This document shows positions 30,991 to 39,871 of a stretch of 64,000 nucleotides of DNA, piece by piece. Source of the DNA: Bradyrhizobium sp. CIAT3101. GTDB taxonomy: Bacteria > Pseudomonadota > Alphaproteobacteria > Rhizobiales > Xanthobacteraceae. How positions within the stretch are numbered: the stretch's first letter is position 1; each line of letters opens with the position of its first letter. Under the pieces are notes generated by a model. That model was not told where the DNA came from and did not search any database. It saw only the letters and a program-made list of their open reading frames with translations. The DNA is taken from contig NZ_CP121634.1 in assembly GCF_029714945.1 (NCBI RefSeq), forward strand, positions 1,199,001-1,263,000, given 5' to 3'. A program made the translations under genes and the position numbers.

Positions 30991-31649
30991 TCGCTGACCG
31001 CCAGTCGCTTCTCGCCGCGGCGGACGATGATGGTGAGCGGGATCAGGATCGCGGCATAGGCGATCGCAACCGCGGTGTAGGTTTCCAGCGGCCGGTAGCT
31101 GTCATGCGCCGCGACCTGACTCTGATAGACGAGGTCAGGCACCGCGAGCACCGAGACCAGCGAGGTGTTCTTGAACTGGATGATCGATTGGTTCATCAGC
31201 GCGGGGATCATGCGCTTGATCGCCTGCGGCAGGACGATGCGCCGCATGCTCTGCCCCGGCGTCATGCCGAGCGCGGCGCCGGCTTCCGACTGGCCCTTGT
31301 CGATCGAGATAATGCCGCCGCGGATGATCTCCGAATAGAACGAGCCGCCATAGAGCGAGAGCGCCAGCGCCGAGGCCGTGATCGGCGTCATCTCGACACC
31401 TGCGAGGATCGGCAGCGCGTAGTAGAACCAGATCAACTGCACCAGGATCGGCGTGCAGCGAAACGCTTCGATGAAGGTGAGGGCGACCAGGCGCACCGCC
31501 TTGAACCGCGACAGGCTGCCGAACGCCCCGAACAGGCCGAACACAAGGCCGAGCAGCACGATGACCACCGTGAAGCCGACGGTGACGCCAAGCCCGTTGA
31601 GAAAGAGCCAGCGATAGCTCCAGAGGATGCCGAAGTCCCACTGATACAT
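30987..31649 (-). CDS. Amino-acid ABC transporter permease
   Basis: An inner-membrane protein of 220 residues of the HisM/GlnP type. The EAA loop with [20 protein letters not shown] contacts the ATPase. [22 protein letters not shown] is the usual early block. Only one permease gene is present, so it probably works as a homodimer. It is followed directly by the ATPase gene. Confidence 0.94.
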   Translation of the reverse strand: MYQWDFGILWSYRWLFLNGLGVTVGFTVVIVLLGLVFGLFGAFGSLSRFKAVRLVALTFIEAFRCTPILVQLIWFYYALPILAGVEMTPITASALALSLYGGSFYSEIIRGGIISIDKGQSEAGAALGMTPGQSMRRIVLPQAIKRMIPALMNQSIIQFKNTSLVSVLAVPDLVYQSQVAAHDSYRPLETYTAVAIAYAAILIPLTIIVRRGEKRLAVSE

Positions 31650-31665
31650 GCGTGCTTTCTTGCTT

Positions 31666-31796
31666 CACCTCTCCCGCTTGCGGGAGAGGTCGCGTCGCAT
31701 CGAAGATGCGATGCGGGTGAGGGCTCTTTCCTCTGGGGGAGTCTTGCCAGCGGAGGCACCCTCACCCCGACCCTCTCCCGCAAGCGGGAGAGGGAG
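31666..31796. repeat. Intergenic repeat, family F (CTCTCCCGCTTGCGGGAG), inside an operon
   Basis: Inverted arms CCTCTCCCGCTTGCGGGAG and its complement near CCTCTCCCGCAAGCGGGAG lie about 85 bp apart. Inner complementary CACCC/GGGTG pieces are present. The element lies between the solute-binding protein and permease genes, so it could set differential mRNA levels. Confidence 0.87.
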
Positions 31797-31841
31797 AGAA
31801 GCGGAGCGCGCCGACAGAGCTCGACCCAAGCTCATCATGCC

Positions 31842-32696
31842 TTACAGCGAAACGCCCGGCGGAATGTCCGCTTCGGTCACGCCCACCAGCTCCATGTTGG
31901 TGATGATCGCGTTGCGGATGAAGCCGAGGCCCTTGTTGAAGTCGATCCAGGTGTTGACGTAGTCGCGGAAGGTCTTGTCGTTCTCGCGGCGGAAGCCGGC
32001 ATTCGACGTCGTGGCGAAGATCGGCGTCGGCAGCACGAACTGGCCGAGCGAGGGGTTCTTCTTCAGCACCGTCAGCGACAGCATGGTGATCAGGCACTGC
32101 GCATCGACGCGGCCGGTCTGCAGCGCGGCGGTGGCGTCGTCGGCGGTCTTCAGCCGCGAGATCTGCGCCTTCGGCGTCAGGCGGCTGACGACCTGGTCGT
32201 GCGAGGAGCCCTGGTCGACCGCGATCTTGACGTCGGGCGAGTTCAACTCGGCCCAGCTCTTCGGCTTGAAGTCCTTCTTGCAGAGGATGCCGAAGGCGTT
32301 GTTGAAGACCGGCACCGAGAAATCGACCACCAGCGCGCGCTTCGGGGTCGGGTTGAGGCCGAAGAAGATGTCGATCTTGTTGGACTGCAGATCGAGCACC
32401 GAATTGCCCCAGGTGGTTTCGGTGATCTCGAGCTCGGCTTCCATGTCGTCGGCAAGCGCCTTGGCGATGTCGACGTAAAAGCCCTTCCACTGGCCGCTGG
32501 CGAGGTCCTTCATGTAATAGGGCGCGCCGCCGCCGACCGCGCCGATCCGCATCTTCTTGGTGCGGCGGATGCGGGCAAAGGTCGATTCGTTGGGATCGGC
32601 CGCCTGGGCCACGGCCGGAGACGCCAGCGCGCTCGCGGTCGCCGCGCCAAGGGCACCAAGTCCGACAATCGATGCAACATCACGACGTGTAACCAT
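31842..32696 (-). CDS. Amino-acid ABC transporter substrate-binding protein (Tat signal)
   Basis: A periplasmic solute-binding protein of 284 residues of SBP family 3. The N-terminus TRRDVASIVGLGALGAATA has a twin arginine followed by a hydrophobic run and an AQA cleavage region, indicating Tat export. MRIGAVGGGAPYYMKD, then KGFYVDIAKALADDM and DIFFGLNPTPKRA, are typical ligand-domain blocks. The start is ATG at 32696; the TTG 9 nt upstream is less likely. It is the first gene of the importer-SDR-enolase operon. Confidence 0.93.
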   Translation of the reverse strand: MVTRRDVASIVGLGALGAATASALASPAVAQAADPNESTFARIRRTKKMRIGAVGGGAPYYMKDLASGQWKGFYVDIAKALADDMEAELEITETTWGNSVLDLQSNKIDIFFGLNPTPKRALVVDFSVPVFNNAFGILCKKDFKPKSWAELNSPDVKIAVDQGSSHDQVVSRLTPKAQISRLKTADDATAALQTGRVDAQCLITMLSLTVLKKNPSLGQFVLPTPIFATTSNAGFRRENDKTFRDYVNTWIDFNKGLGFIRNAIITNMELVGVTEADIPPGVSL

Positions 32697-32844
32697 TGGG
32701 ATCAATCGCTTTTCTGGTTAGGTGGAGTTCCGCCACGCGTTCTTACCAAGGCGACGGAGGCTGTGAAAGCACAGCCTATCGGCTGGGCAGGTCAGGAATT
32801 GCCCGGATGCTGGGCAAGATCAAGCTGGTCAAAGTGATACCCGC

Positions 32845-32873
32845 TTGCTTTCCCGACCTTTTGGCCCCAAATA
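32845..32873 (+). promoter_or_regulatory. Candidate sigma-70 promoter of the SRP RNA gene
   Basis: A -35-like TTGCTT (32845-32850) and a -10-like CAAATA (32868-32873) are 17 nt apart. The predicted start falls about 7 nt later, at the 5' end of the SRP RNA stem. Confidence 0.5.
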
Positions 32874-32880
32874 GGGACCG

Positions 32881-32980
32881 GGAGATTGGCGGTGGACGAG
32901 CCACTCGCCAACCGGGTCAGGTCCGGAAGGAAGCAGCCCTAACGAGGTCCGGATCGGGTCGCTCGTCAGTCTCCTACCTG
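32881..32980 (+). ncRNA. ffs: Signal recognition particle RNA (4.5S, small bacterial type)
   Basis: The apical loop contains the highly conserved GGTCAGGTCCGGAAGGAAGC (GGAA tetraloop and asymmetric loop for Ffh). The flanking strands GGAGATTG...GGACGAGC and GCTCGTCAGTCTCC pair to close a hairpin of about 95 nt. A run of six T residues follows at 32981, acting as terminator. The position just upstream of dnaX is conserved in many alphaproteobacteria. Confidence 0.95.
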
Positions 32981-33071
32981 TTTTTTCGAGCGAATTGCGC
33001 CGGCGGGCTTCCCGCCAGCGCGCTCCTGTCCGCAAAAGCCAGCCGAGAGACATTCCATTGCGGATTGACCG

Positions 33072-34913
33072 ATGACCGACGCTGGCGACCCTCCAAATCC
33101 CGACAGCGCCGGCCAGGCCGGCAACGCACCGTACCGGGTGCTGGCGCGCAAATACCGTCCCTCTTCTTTCGACGATCTGATCGGCCAGGAGGCCGTGGTC
33201 CGCACCGTCTCCAATGCGTTCGAGACCGGGCGCATTCCGCAGGCCTGGATCCTCACCGGCGTCCGCGGTGTCGGCAAGACCACCACTGCGCGTATTCTGG
33301 CCCGTGCGCTCAACTACGAGATGCCGGACGGCTCGGTGAAGGGCCCGACCATCCACATGCCGACGCTCGGCGTGCATTGCCAGGCGATCATGGAAAGCCG
33401 GCACATGGACGTGCTGGAGATGGACGCGGCCTCGCATACCGGCGTCGACGACGTCCGCCAGATCAATGACAGCGTGCGCTACGCGCCGGCCAGCGCCCGC
33501 TACAAGGTCTACATCATCGACGAAGTCCACATGCTGTCGACGGCGGCGTTCAACGCCTTCCTGAAGACGCTGGAGGAACCGCCGGAGCACGCCAAGTTCG
33601 TGTTCGCCACGACCGAGATCCGCAAGGTTCCGGTCACGGTGCTGTCGCGCTGCCAGCGTTTTGATCTTCGCCGCGTCGAGGCCGATGTGCTGATGAAGCA
33701 TCTCGCCAACATCGCCGCGAAGGAAAGCGTCGAGATCGAGCCCGAGGCGCTCGGCATCATCGCGCGCGCCGCGGAAGGCTCGGTGCGCGATTCGCTGTCG
33801 CTGCTCGACCAGGCCATCGCGCATGCGGCGGGCCAGGTGAAGGCCGATGCGGTCAGGCAGATGCTGGGCCTTGCCGACCGCACCCGCGTCATCGACCTCT
33901 TCGATTCGCTGGCGCGTGGTGACATCGCGAGCGCCTTCAAGGAGTTCCGCGACCAGTACGATGTCGGTGCCGACCCGATCGTCGTGCTCTCGGACCTCGC
34001 CGAGTTTGTCAATTTCGTCACCCGCGTGAAGATCGTGCCGGCGACCGCCGACAACGTCGCCTATGGCGAGACCGAGCGCGTGCGCGCGAAGGATTTCGCC
34101 TCGAAGATCTCGATGCGCGTGCTGTCGCGGATGTGGCAGATGCTGCTCAAGGGCATCACCGAGGTGCAGGCCGCGACGCGGCCGGCTGCGGCCGCCGAGA
34201 TGGTGCTGGTGCGCATCGCCTATGTCGCCGACCTGCCGACGCCGGATGAGGCGATCAGGATGCTGGAGCAGAACGGCGGCGGTTCGCCGGTCGTGGGCGG
34301 CGGCGGTGCTGCGCGCAGCGGCGCGCCGGCGGCCCCGATGGCCTCCGCGGCGTCCGTTACCTCTGCTGCGCCGGTTCGCATGCCGACCTCGTCGCCGACT
34401 GCGTTCGGCGGCGGTGCCCGGCCGCAGATGGCGGCCCCCGCGCCGGACCCGCAGGCGGCCGCACCCCAGCTGCGCATCACCAGCTTTACCCAGCTCGTCG
34501 CGCTTGCCGGGCAGAAGCGGGACCTCATGACCAAGGGCGCGCTCGAAGGCGACATGCGCCTCGTTCGTTTCGAGGAGGGCCGGCTGGAGGTCGCGCTCGA
34601 GCCGAACGCGTCGAAAACGATGATCTCCGAGCTCGCGCGCAAGTTCGAGCAGTGGACCGGGCGGCGCTGGACCATCATCGTGTCCAACGAGCAGGGCCAG
34701 GCGACGCTGCGCTCGGTGAGCCAGGCCGCCAAGCAGGAACATGCACGCAACGCCGAGGCCGATCCGCGCGTGCAGGAGGTGCTGTCGCGCTTCCCCGGTG
34801 CGAAGGTCGTCGAGGTCCGCAGGCTTGCCCCCGAGACGCCGGAATCCAATATTAACGCCGACTATGGCTCTGACGATCCGCCCGACGGTTCCGACGCCGA
34901 CGACGATCTCTAG
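33072..34913 (+). CDS. dnaX: DNA polymerase III subunit gamma/tau
   Basis: The clamp-loader ATPase, 613 residues. RVLARKYRPSSFDDLIGQ starts the AAA+ domain. Walker A is GVRGVGKTTTARILA near residue 63. Walker B with sensor is YIIDEVHMLSTAAFNAFLK, and the SRC arginine finger is VTVLSRCQRF. The zinc-module cysteines of E. coli DnaX are mostly missing (only GVHC remains). A Pro/Ala/Gly linker at about 405-465 separates a C-terminal tau-like domain that would bind the polymerase alpha subunit. The gene precedes ybaB and recR. Confidence 0.96.
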   Translation: MTDAGDPPNPDSAGQAGNAPYRVLARKYRPSSFDDLIGQEAVVRTVSNAFETGRIPQAWILTGVRGVGKTTTARILARALNYEMPDGSVKGPTIHMPTLGVHCQAIMESRHMDVLEMDAASHTGVDDVRQINDSVRYAPASARYKVYIIDEVHMLSTAAFNAFLKTLEEPPEHAKFVFATTEIRKVPVTVLSRCQRFDLRRVEADVLMKHLANIAAKESVEIEPEALGIIARAAEGSVRDSLSLLDQAIAHAAGQVKADAVRQMLGLADRTRVIDLFDSLARGDIASAFKEFRDQYDVGADPIVVLSDLAEFVNFVTRVKIVPATADNVAYGETERVRAKDFASKISMRVLSRMWQMLLKGITEVQAATRPAAAAEMVLVRIAYVADLPTPDEAIRMLEQNGGGSPVVGGGGAARSGAPAAPMASAASVTSAAPVRMPTSSPTAFGGGARPQMAAPAPDPQAAAPQLRITSFTQLVALAGQKRDLMTKGALEGDMRLVRFEEGRLEVALEPNASKTMISELARKFEQWTGRRWTIIVSNEQGQATLRSVSQAAKQEHARNAEADPRVQEVLSRFPGAKVVEVRRLAPETPESNINADYGSDDPPDGSDADDDL

Positions 34914-34940
34914 AACCATTTTTTCCAAGGACGAAAACCC

Positions 34941-35261
34941 ATGGCTGATTTCCTCGGCATGATGAAGCAGGCAGCGCAGCTGCAATCCAAGATGCAGGAG
35001 ATGCAGGAGCAACTCGCCAACGTAGAGGTCGAGGGCATCTCCGGCGGCGGCCTCGTCGCCGTGCGCATGACCGCGAAGATGGACGTCAAGGGCATCAAGA
35101 TCGACCCCTCGCTGATGAAGGCCGAGGAGCGCGAGGTGCTGGAAGACCTGCTCGTCACCGCGCTCGGCGATGCCCGCCGCAAGGCGGAGACCGCGATGCA
35201 GGAGAAGATGCAGTCGCTCACCGGCGGGCTCGGCCTGCCGCCGGGGCTGTTCGGCCAGTAA
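34941..35261 (+). CDS. YbaB/EbfC family nucleoid-associated protein
   Basis: A small DNA-binding protein of 106 residues. [20 protein letters not shown] is the N-terminal helix. The core [17 protein letters not shown] and [10 protein letters not shown] follow, and the C-terminus is Gly/Leu/Pro-rich. Members form dimers and coat DNA. Genes of this family are conserved between dnaX and recR. It starts 27 nt after the dnaX stop and ends 1 nt before the recR start. Confidence 0.95.
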   Translation: MADFLGMMKQAAQLQSKMQEMQEQLANVEVEGISGGGLVAVRMTAKMDVKGIKIDPSLMKAEEREVLEDLLVTALGDARRKAETAMQEKMQSLTGGLGLPPGLFGQ

Positions 35262-35262
35262 C

Positions 35263-35865
35263 ATGGGCGCGGTTGCAGGTCCCGAAATCGAGCGGCTGGT
35301 CCAGCTTCTCGCGCGGCTGCCGGGTCTGGGCCCGCGCTCCGCGCGGCGCGCCGCGCTGCATCTGATCAAGAAGCGCGAAGCGCTGATGATGCCGCTGTCG
35401 TCAGCCCTGCAGGTTGCGCTCGACAAGGTTCAGGTCTGCAAGACCTGCGGCAATATCGACACGCAGAATCCCTGCACGGTCTGCACCGATCCGAAGCGTG
35501 ATCCCGCCATCATCGTCGTCGTCGCCGACGTCGCCGATCTCTGGGCGCTGGAGCGGGCCAATGCGACCCAGGGGCGCTACCACGTGCTGGGCGCGACCCT
35601 GTCGCCGCTCGATGGCGTCGGCCCGCAGGACCTCACCATCGATGCGCTGGTCGCGCGTGCCCACGCGGCCGAGGTGCACGAGATCATTCTTGCGCTGAAT
35701 GCGACAGTCGACGGACAGACCACCGCACATTACATCACCGACCTGCTTCAGGACGCCAACGTAAAAGTAACCCGGTTAGCGCACGGTGTGCCGGTCGGTG
35801 GCGAGCTTGATTATCTCGATGAGGGCACGCTATCGGCCGCCATGCGGCAGCGGACCCTGTTCTAG
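35263..35865 (+). CDS. recR: Recombination mediator protein RecR
   Basis: The protein has 200 residues and acts with RecF/RecO to load RecA. The helix-hairpin-helix [16 protein letters not shown] is near residue 20. The zinc finger [16 protein letters not shown] is at about 58-73. The Toprim domain contains [16 protein letters not shown], and the end is [20 protein letters not shown]. The start is ATG at 35263, directly after ybaB, so the three genes form one operon. A palindromic repeat overlaps the stop codon. Confidence 0.95.
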   Translation: MGAVAGPEIERLVQLLARLPGLGPRSARRAALHLIKKREALMMPLSSALQVALDKVQVCKTCGNIDTQNPCTVCTDPKRDPAIIVVVADVADLWALERANATQGRYHVLGATLSPLDGVGPQDLTIDALVARAHAAEVHEIILALNATVDGQTTAHYITDLLQDANVKVTRLAHGVPVGGELDYLDEGTLSAAMRQRTLF

Positions 35866-35926
35866 AGCGTTTTCGAGCGAAGTGGATACCGGTTCGCGTG
35901 AAGAAAACGCGTCAAAACGAGAATTT
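35861..35926. repeat. Repeat with GCGTTTTC/GAAAACGC arms touching the recR stop
   Basis: The stretch TCTAGAGCGTTTTCGAGCGA, then AGTGGATACCGGTTCGCG and GAAGAAAACGCGTCAAAAC, matches a repeat widely seen in Rhizobiales genomes, as I recall. GCGTTTTC pairs with GAAAACGC over about 44 nt. The recR TAG stop lies within the TCTAGA at its left end. Confidence 0.8.
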
Positions 35927-35953
35927 CCATCCAGACTTGACGGAACGGACGAC

Positions 35954-36391
35954 ATGACGAAACTTTTCGCCACACGATCGGCTTTGGTCGCGACGATGCT
36001 GCTGCTGGTGACACCGGCCATCGCCGCGCCGCAGGAGGACGATGGGGCGCCGCCGCCCTCGAAGCCCGGCAAGCTGATCAGCGCCGGCGAGGTGCTCTCG
36101 GGCGAACTCAACGCCATGAAGATTCGCGACACCAAGAACGCCGGCAAGCGGGTTGCGATGTACCAGATCACCTCCGAGCCGCGCCGCCTGCCCGCGCCGA
36201 ACGGGCTGTGCGATCTCGAAACCGGACCCGAAACCTTCCAGCTCGTCACCTCCAACGACGCGCAGGCCACGCAGTTGAAATCGTTCGTCGGCAAGGAGAT
36301 TTCGGTCAAGGTCGACGAAATCGCCTGCGCCAGCGATCCCGGCCAGATGAGCGAGGCCGTGGTGACGAAGTGGAGCTTGGTGAAGAAGTAG
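35954..36391 (+). CDS. Exported hypothetical protein
   Basis: The protein has 145 residues. The signal peptide ALVATMLLLVTPAIAAPQ is clear. The mature part has a Pro-rich start (PPPSKPGK), then a compact domain with TSEPRRLPAPNGLCDLETGP and FVGKEISVKVDEIACASDPG. Two cysteines could form one disulfide. I do not recognise the family. It is on the same strand as recR, 88 bp away, but is separated by the repeat. Confidence 0.8.
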   Translation: MTKLFATRSALVATMLLLVTPAIAAPQEDDGAPPPSKPGKLISAGEVLSGELNAMKIRDTKNAGKRVAMYQITSEPRRLPAPNGLCDLETGPETFQLVTSNDAQATQLKSFVGKEISVKVDEIACASDPGQMSEAVVTKWSLVKK

Positions 36392-36411
36392 GAAGCGGCA
36401 ATCGAGGTGCC

Positions 36412-36488
36412 GTAAGGTGGGCAAAGGCGCAAAGCGCCGTGCCCACGATTTGGATGCCGTGGGCACGCTTCGCTTTGCCCACCCTACG
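36412..36488. repeat. Inverted repeat, family G (GTAAGGTGGGCAAAGGCGCA)
   Basis: Left GTAAGGTGGGCAAAGGCGCA and right CTTCGCTTTGCCCACCCTAC, with inner GTGCCCAC/GTGGGCAC, form a nested palindrome between convergent genes. Confidence 0.87.
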
Positions 36489-36494
36489 GGACCG

Positions 36495-37859
36495 TCAAAT
36501 CCGCACCGGCCCCAGCGCCTCAAAATGCCCGCGCTTCTGCAGCCAGACGAGCAGCACCAGGCTCGGGATCGCCACCAGCACGCAGATCACGAAGAACAGC
36601 GGCCAGCCGGTCGCAGCCGCCACGAAGCCCGCCCCTGACGACAGATAGGTCCGCCCCACCGCGGCAAGCGCGGTGAGCAGCGCATATTGCGTCGCCGTGT
36701 GCAGCGGGTTCTGGCACAGCGCCGAGAGATAGGCGACGAAGATCACGGTGCCGATCGCGCTGGTGAAATTCTCTGCGCAGATGGCGAGCGCCAGTGCCCA
36801 CTGATTGGTGCCGACAATCGCGAGCCAGGAGAAGGTGAGGTTCGCCAGCGCCTGCACCACGCCGCCGATCCAGAGCGAGGTCGCGAGCGAATAACGCCGC
36901 GCGACAAAACCACCGGCGAAGCCGCCGATCAGCGTCGCAGCGAGGCCAACGCCCTTCACGATCGCCGCATAGTCGTTGCGGGTGAAGCCGAGGTCGATCA
37001 CGAACGGCGCGGTCATCGTGCCGGAGAACGCGTCGGTGAACTTGAACAGCACGACGAAGGCGAGCGCCGCGATCGCGTCCTTGCGCGACAGGAATTCCGA
37101 GAAGGCGCCGATTGCCGCGTGGAGCACGCGCGTGAACGCGGTCTCTTCGTGCGTCGCAGCTTCCGCGCGCATCGATTGCTCGGGCTCGGTCGCGACCAAT
37201 GCCGTGATCGTCCCGATCAGCACCATCGCCGCCATGACCACATAGCCCCACATCCAGGCCGAGGTGCGCGTGATGCCGGTGCTCTCGAAGCCGGAGACGA
37301 TGAACAGCGCACCCGCGGTCGAGACCAGCATGCCGATGCGATAGGCCGCGACATAGGCCGCCATGCCCGCGGCCTGCTCGCTCTCGGGCAGGCTCTCGAC
37401 GCGGAAGGCATCGACCACGATGTCCTGCGTCGAGGACGTCGTCGCCACCAGCAGGGCGCCGAGCGCGACGTAGAACGGCGAACGTGCCGGATCGGTCATC
37501 GCGAGCAGCAGGATCGAAATGATCAGCAGTATCTGCGAAAACACCAGCCAGCCGCGCCGCCGCCCGAAGGCTTGCGTGAACAGCGGGACATGCAGCGCGT
37601 CCACCAGCGGCGCCCACAGGAATTTCAGCGTGTAGGGCGTGCCGACCAGCGCAAACAGCCCGATGGTCTTGAGATCGACGCCTGCCTCGCGCATCCACAC
37701 CAGGAGCGTCGATCCCGACAGCGCCAGCGGCAGCCCGGACGAAAAGCCGAGGAACAGCACGATCAGCACCCGCGGTTGCAGGTAAACGGCCAGACTGTCG
37801 CGCCAGGAGGTCGCAGGGGCGGATGCAGCGGCGGGCGAGGTCGCGTCGGGTGCGGTCAT
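36495..37859 (-). CDS. AmpG-like MFS permease (muropeptide transporter family)
   Basis: A membrane protein of 454 residues with about 12 to 14 hydrophobic segments. LFLGFSSGLPLALSGSTLLVW, then KFLWAPLVDALHVPLF, RRRGWLVFSQ and STQDIVVDAFRVE, match the AmpG/AT-1 branch. Such proteins import anhydro-muropeptides for cell-wall recycling. No amp genes are adjacent, so the function is by family. The start MTAPDATSP has a short Ala/Pro-rich leader. Confidence 0.9.
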   Translation of the reverse strand: MTAPDATSPAAASAPATSWRDSLAVYLQPRVLIVLFLGFSSGLPLALSGSTLLVWMREAGVDLKTIGLFALVGTPYTLKFLWAPLVDALHVPLFTQAFGRRRGWLVFSQILLIISILLLAMTDPARSPFYVALGALLVATTSSTQDIVVDAFRVESLPESEQAAGMAAYVAAYRIGMLVSTAGALFIVSGFESTGITRTSAWMWGYVVMAAMVLIGTITALVATEPEQSMRAEAATHEETAFTRVLHAAIGAFSEFLSRKDAIAALAFVVLFKFTDAFSGTMTAPFVIDLGFTRNDYAAIVKGVGLAATLIGGFAGGFVARRYSLATSLWIGGVVQALANLTFSWLAIVGTNQWALALAICAENFTSAIGTVIFVAYLSALCQNPLHTATQYALLTALAAVGRTYLSSGAGFVAAATGWPLFFVICVLVAIPSLVLLVWLQKRGHFEALGPVRI

Positions 37860-37906
37860 GGGACGGTGTTAGCAGATTCTGGGGGCGATGCCTCGGCCAC
37901 AAAAGC

Positions 37907-37938
37907 CGTCATGGCCGGGACAAGTCCGGCCATGACGG
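37907..37938. repeat. Short palindrome, family H (GTCATGGCCGGGACAAG)
   Basis: CCGTCATGGCCGGGA and its near-complement GTCCGGCCATGACGG are separated by 2-3 nt. It is an isolated half of the composite element at 46898. It lies between two minus-strand genes. Confidence 0.8.
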
Positions 37939-37945
37939 CCCAGAA

Positions 37946-39145
37946 TCACTCCCCAGCCTGGAGCTTCCTTGGAAACAGCTCCGGCGCGCCGGTCGATACC
38001 AGCCGCGGGCCTTCCGGCGCGTCGGTCTTGCTGAAATCGAGCTCCTCAATCCGGCCTGCGCGCTTTTCGATCTTGTCGGCGGAGATCAGGATCTGGCGGA
38101 CGTCCTCGTTGGCGTCGGCAAAATGCTTCTGCAATTTCAGCACGCGATCCCTGAGACGACCCAGATCGTCGCCGAGCTTGATCACCTCGGTCTGGATCTG
38201 GTCGGCGGCATCGCGCATGCGCGCGTCCTTCATGATCTGCTGCATCACCTGGATCGCGAGCATCAAGAGCGAGGGCGACACCAGCACGACCTTGGCGCGA
38301 TAGGCCTTCTGGATCACGTCGTCGAAACCGTCGTGGATCTCGGCGTAGACCGATTCCGACGGCACGAACATCAGCGCCATCTCCTGGGTCTCGCCGGTGA
38401 CGAGGTATTTTTCGGCGATGTCGCTGACATGCTTCATCACGTCGCCGCGCAGCCTCTGCGTGGCCATTCGCCGCTCCTCGTCGGTGCGGGCATCGTGCAG
38501 CGCGGTCATCGCCTCCAGCGGAAACTTCGCGTCGATGCAGAGCGGCCGCTGGTCGGGCAGGAACACGACGCAATCGGGCCGCTTGCCGGTCGAGAGCGTG
38601 AACTGGAATTCGTAGGCCCCCTTCGGCAGGCCGTCCTGGACGATCGCCTCCATCCGAGCCTGCCCGAACGCGCCGCGCGACTGCTTGTTGGCGAGCACGT
38701 CGCGCAACGTCGTCACCTGCGTGGTGAGGTCGGTGAGGTTCTTGTGCGCGTTGTCGATGATGCCGAGCCGTTCGTGCAGCGCGCGCAGGCTCTCCATGGT
38801 GTTGCGGGTCGAATGTTCCATGGACTGGCCGACCCGATGGGTGACCGAATCCAGCCGCTCGTTGACCGCCCGCGCCATCTCGGCCTGGCGGCCGGCCAGC
38901 GCCTGGGTCATGGCGTCGGCCCGGCCGGCGGCCTCGCTCTGGGCGTGCAGGACCTGACTGAGGCGCTCCTCCAGCTCGTCGGCACGGATGGCATGGGCCA
39001 TGGCGAGTTCCGCGCCGCGCCGTCCGGAGCGCGCGATCACGATGGCAATGACAATCAGCAGGATGAGGACCAGGGCGCCGAAGCCGATCAGCGCATCAAT
39101 GGTGCGCACCGGCCAGTCGCCCAGCATGAAAATGATCTCGTTCAT
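37946..39145 (-). CDS. rmuC: DNA recombination protein RmuC
   Basis: The protein has 399 residues. An N-terminal membrane anchor (ALIGFGALVLILLIVIAIVIA) is followed by a long coiled coil (about 45-150). The nuclease-like RmuC domain shows YEFQFTLSTG, then PLCIDAKFPLEAM with the DAK motif, and MFVPSESVYAEIHDGFDDVI. Family members limit DNA inversions. The start ATG at 39145 is chosen because of the anchor. An upstream in-frame extension merely reads antisense through def. Confidence 0.93.
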   Translation of the reverse strand: MNEIIFMLGDWPVRTIDALIGFGALVLILLIVIAIVIARSGRRGAELAMAHAIRADELEERLSQVLHAQSEAAGRADAMTQALAGRQAEMARAVNERLDSVTHRVGQSMEHSTRNTMESLRALHERLGIIDNAHKNLTDLTTQVTTLRDVLANKQSRGAFGQARMEAIVQDGLPKGAYEFQFTLSTGKRPDCVVFLPDQRPLCIDAKFPLEAMTALHDARTDEERRMATQRLRGDVMKHVSDIAEKYLVTGETQEMALMFVPSESVYAEIHDGFDDVIQKAYRAKVVLVSPSLLMLAIQVMQQIMKDARMRDAADQIQTEVIKLGDDLGRLRDRVLKLQKHFADANEDVRQILISADKIEKRAGRIEELDFSKTDAPEGPRLVSTGAPELFPRKLQAGE

Positions 39146-39198
39146 GCCAGCCTTTCTAACCGATTCGCCGGGGTGCACGAACGAATAGCGAACATTTG

Positions 39199-39265
39199 TG
39201 GTTAACCGATCCCTGATTTTTATGGTTAACAAAAGCTGAAGTTTTATGGTTAGCGGACCGTTAAC
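39199..39265. promoter_or_regulatory. Cluster of GGTTAAC / TTAACCAT-like boxes between rmuC and def
   Basis: TGGTTAAC at 39199, ATGGTTAAC at 39222, ATGGTTAGC at 39246 and CGTTAAC at 39259 lie in 67 bp of the divergent region. TTAACCAT is the known half-site of the alphaproteobacterial regulator CtrA. No exact TTAA-N7-TTAA box is present, so this is a candidate only. Confidence 0.4.
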
Positions 39266-39316
39266 GCGTTCCCGGCCGCATTGACCGCTTGTCGCGCGCA
39301 GCTTAAATCGCCCGCC

Positions 39317-39841
39317 ATGGCCCTCAGAGAAATCATCATCCTGCCCGACAAGCAGCTGCGTCTGGTCTCCAAGCCGATCGAGAAGGTCACGCCGGAGATC
39401 CGCAAGCTTGCCGACGACATGTTCGAGACGATGTACGACGCGCCCGGCATTGGCCTGGCGGCGATCCAGATCGCACAGCCGCTGCGGCTGATCACCATGG
39501 ACCTCGCCAAGCCCGACCCGGACGGCGAGACCAAGCCGGAGCCGCGCGTCTTCATCAATCCGGAGATCATCGCGTCGTCCGAGGATATGTCGGTCTACGA
39601 GGAAGGCTGTCTGTCGATCCCCGAATATTACGAGGAGGTCGAACGGCCGGCGAAGGTGCGCGTGCGCTTTACCGACCTCGACGGCAAGCTGCACGAAGAG
39701 GACGCCGAAGGCCTCTACGCCACCTGCATCCAGCACGAGATCGACCATCTCAACGGCGTGCTGTTCGTCGACTATCTCTCAAAGCTCAAGCGCGACCGCG
39801 TGCTCAAGAAGTTCGAGAAAGCCGCCAAGCGCGCGGAGTAA
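39317..39841 (+). CDS. def: Peptide deformylase
   Basis: This enzyme removes the formyl group from nascent N-formylmethionine. The protein has 174 residues. All three motifs are intact: GIGLAAIQ (near 46), EGCLSIP with the metal cysteine (near 97), and QHEIDHLNG with both metal histidines and the catalytic Glu (near 139). The start is ATG at 39317. The fmt gene follows 204 bp downstream after a repeat, the usual def-fmt pairing. Confidence 0.96.
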   Translation: MALREIIILPDKQLRLVSKPIEKVTPEIRKLADDMFETMYDAPGIGLAAIQIAQPLRLITMDLAKPDPDGETKPEPRVFINPEIIASSEDMSVYEEGCLSIPEYYEEVERPAKVRVRFTDLDGKLHEEDAEGLYATCIQHEIDHLNGVLFVDYLSKLKRDRVLKKFEKAAKRAE

Positions 39842-39871
39842 GTTTTGGTGTTACCCCACACTCCCCTGCGC

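Noticed and set aside
39146..39748. In-frame upstream extension of rmuC across def
   Set aside because: It reads antisense through peptide deformylase. The RmuC membrane anchor starts at the ATG at 39145, which gives the normal family length.
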